Made by a program: the position numbers and the translations under genes
Part shown: positions 5,048-5,100 of the stretch, piece after piece
Layout: each line of letters begins with the position of its first letter
How positions within the stretch are numbered: position 1 is the first letter of the stretch
The notes under the pieces: model-generated
What the model was told of the DNA's origin: nothing
Databases searched by the model: none
What the model saw: only the letters and a program-made list of their open reading frames with translations
Assembly (NCBI GenBank): GCA_016219235.1
Contig: JACRBO010000566.1
Location: 1-5,100 of the forward strand
DNA from: Chloroflexota bacterium
GTDB lineage: Bacteria; Chloroflexota; Anaerolineae; Fen-1058
Length of the DNA stretch: 5,100 bases
Direction of reading: 5' to 3'

Positions 5048-5100
5048 ATGCTCAAGGAATTTCGTGCCTTCATCGCGCGCGGTAACGTGGTCGATCTGGC
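5048..5100 (+). CDS. mscL: Large-conductance mechanosensitive channel MscL, N-terminal part
   Basis: Only 17 complete codons are present before the window ends. They read MLKEFRAFIARGNVVDL, with the next codon starting GC (probably Ala). This is the highly conserved N-terminal amphipathic helix and start of TM1 of MscL (the F-x-x-F-I-x-R-G-N-V-V-D-L-A pattern). MscL is a small pentameric inner-membrane channel that opens under membrane tension to release solutes during hypo-osmotic shock. The start is set by GGAGG at 5037-5041. The rest of the gene lies outside the window, so intactness cannot be judged. Confidence 0.9.
   Translation, partial: MLKEFRAFIARGNVVDL

Overview
The window is bacterial, with three blocks. 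The flanks are GC-rich, and the middle block (about 2655 to 4970) is visibly poorer in GC. As a hand-counted illustration, bases 1141-1200 have 46 G/C of 60 and bases 4381-4440 have 28 of 60. The organism is probably a Chloroflexota-type bacterium (Anaerolineae or a Roseiflexus relative). The basis is GC-rich coding, a family 1 sugar-binding lipoprotein, an Lgt-like gene, short-period intergenic repeat arrays and mscL. This is inference from general impression, since no rRNA or other taxonomic marker is present.

Left block, 1-2500. The first 58 residues of an Lgt-like membrane protein run leftward off the edge. A compact divergent promoter region (about 182-238) separates it from a rightward gene for an orphan ABC-type solute-binding lipoprotein (269-1564). 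No permease or ATPase gene is in view. An inositol-monophosphatase-family gene (1662-2426) follows in the same direction. The 97-base gap between them holds two arrays of 7-base repeats in opposite orientation. A 9-base-period repeat starts right after the phosphatase stop codon, and a perfect 15-bp hairpin (2456-2492) follows as the likely terminator.

Middle block, 2520-4980. A leftward 44-codon fossil of a gene 3' end (2520-2654) has lost its upstream part. Immediately beyond it is a leftward two-gene unit: a 312-residue protein of unrecognised family, then a beta-class DNA adenine methyltransferase of 433 residues. The two genes are 1 base apart and are served by one good promoter (TATAAT at 4944-4949). 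The arrangement, sizes and base composition fit a horizontally acquired type II restriction-modification cassette with gene order R then M. The fossil is plausibly what remains of a host gene cut by its arrival.

Right block, 4980-5100. An extended -10 promoter and a strong ribosome binding site lead into the first 17 codons of mscL, which runs off the right edge.

The most interesting material is the restriction-modification cassette, whose candidate nuclease lacks an obvious canonical PD-(D/E)XK catalytic triad. Next are the truncated gene at its left border and the inverted heptamer arrays between the first two complete genes.
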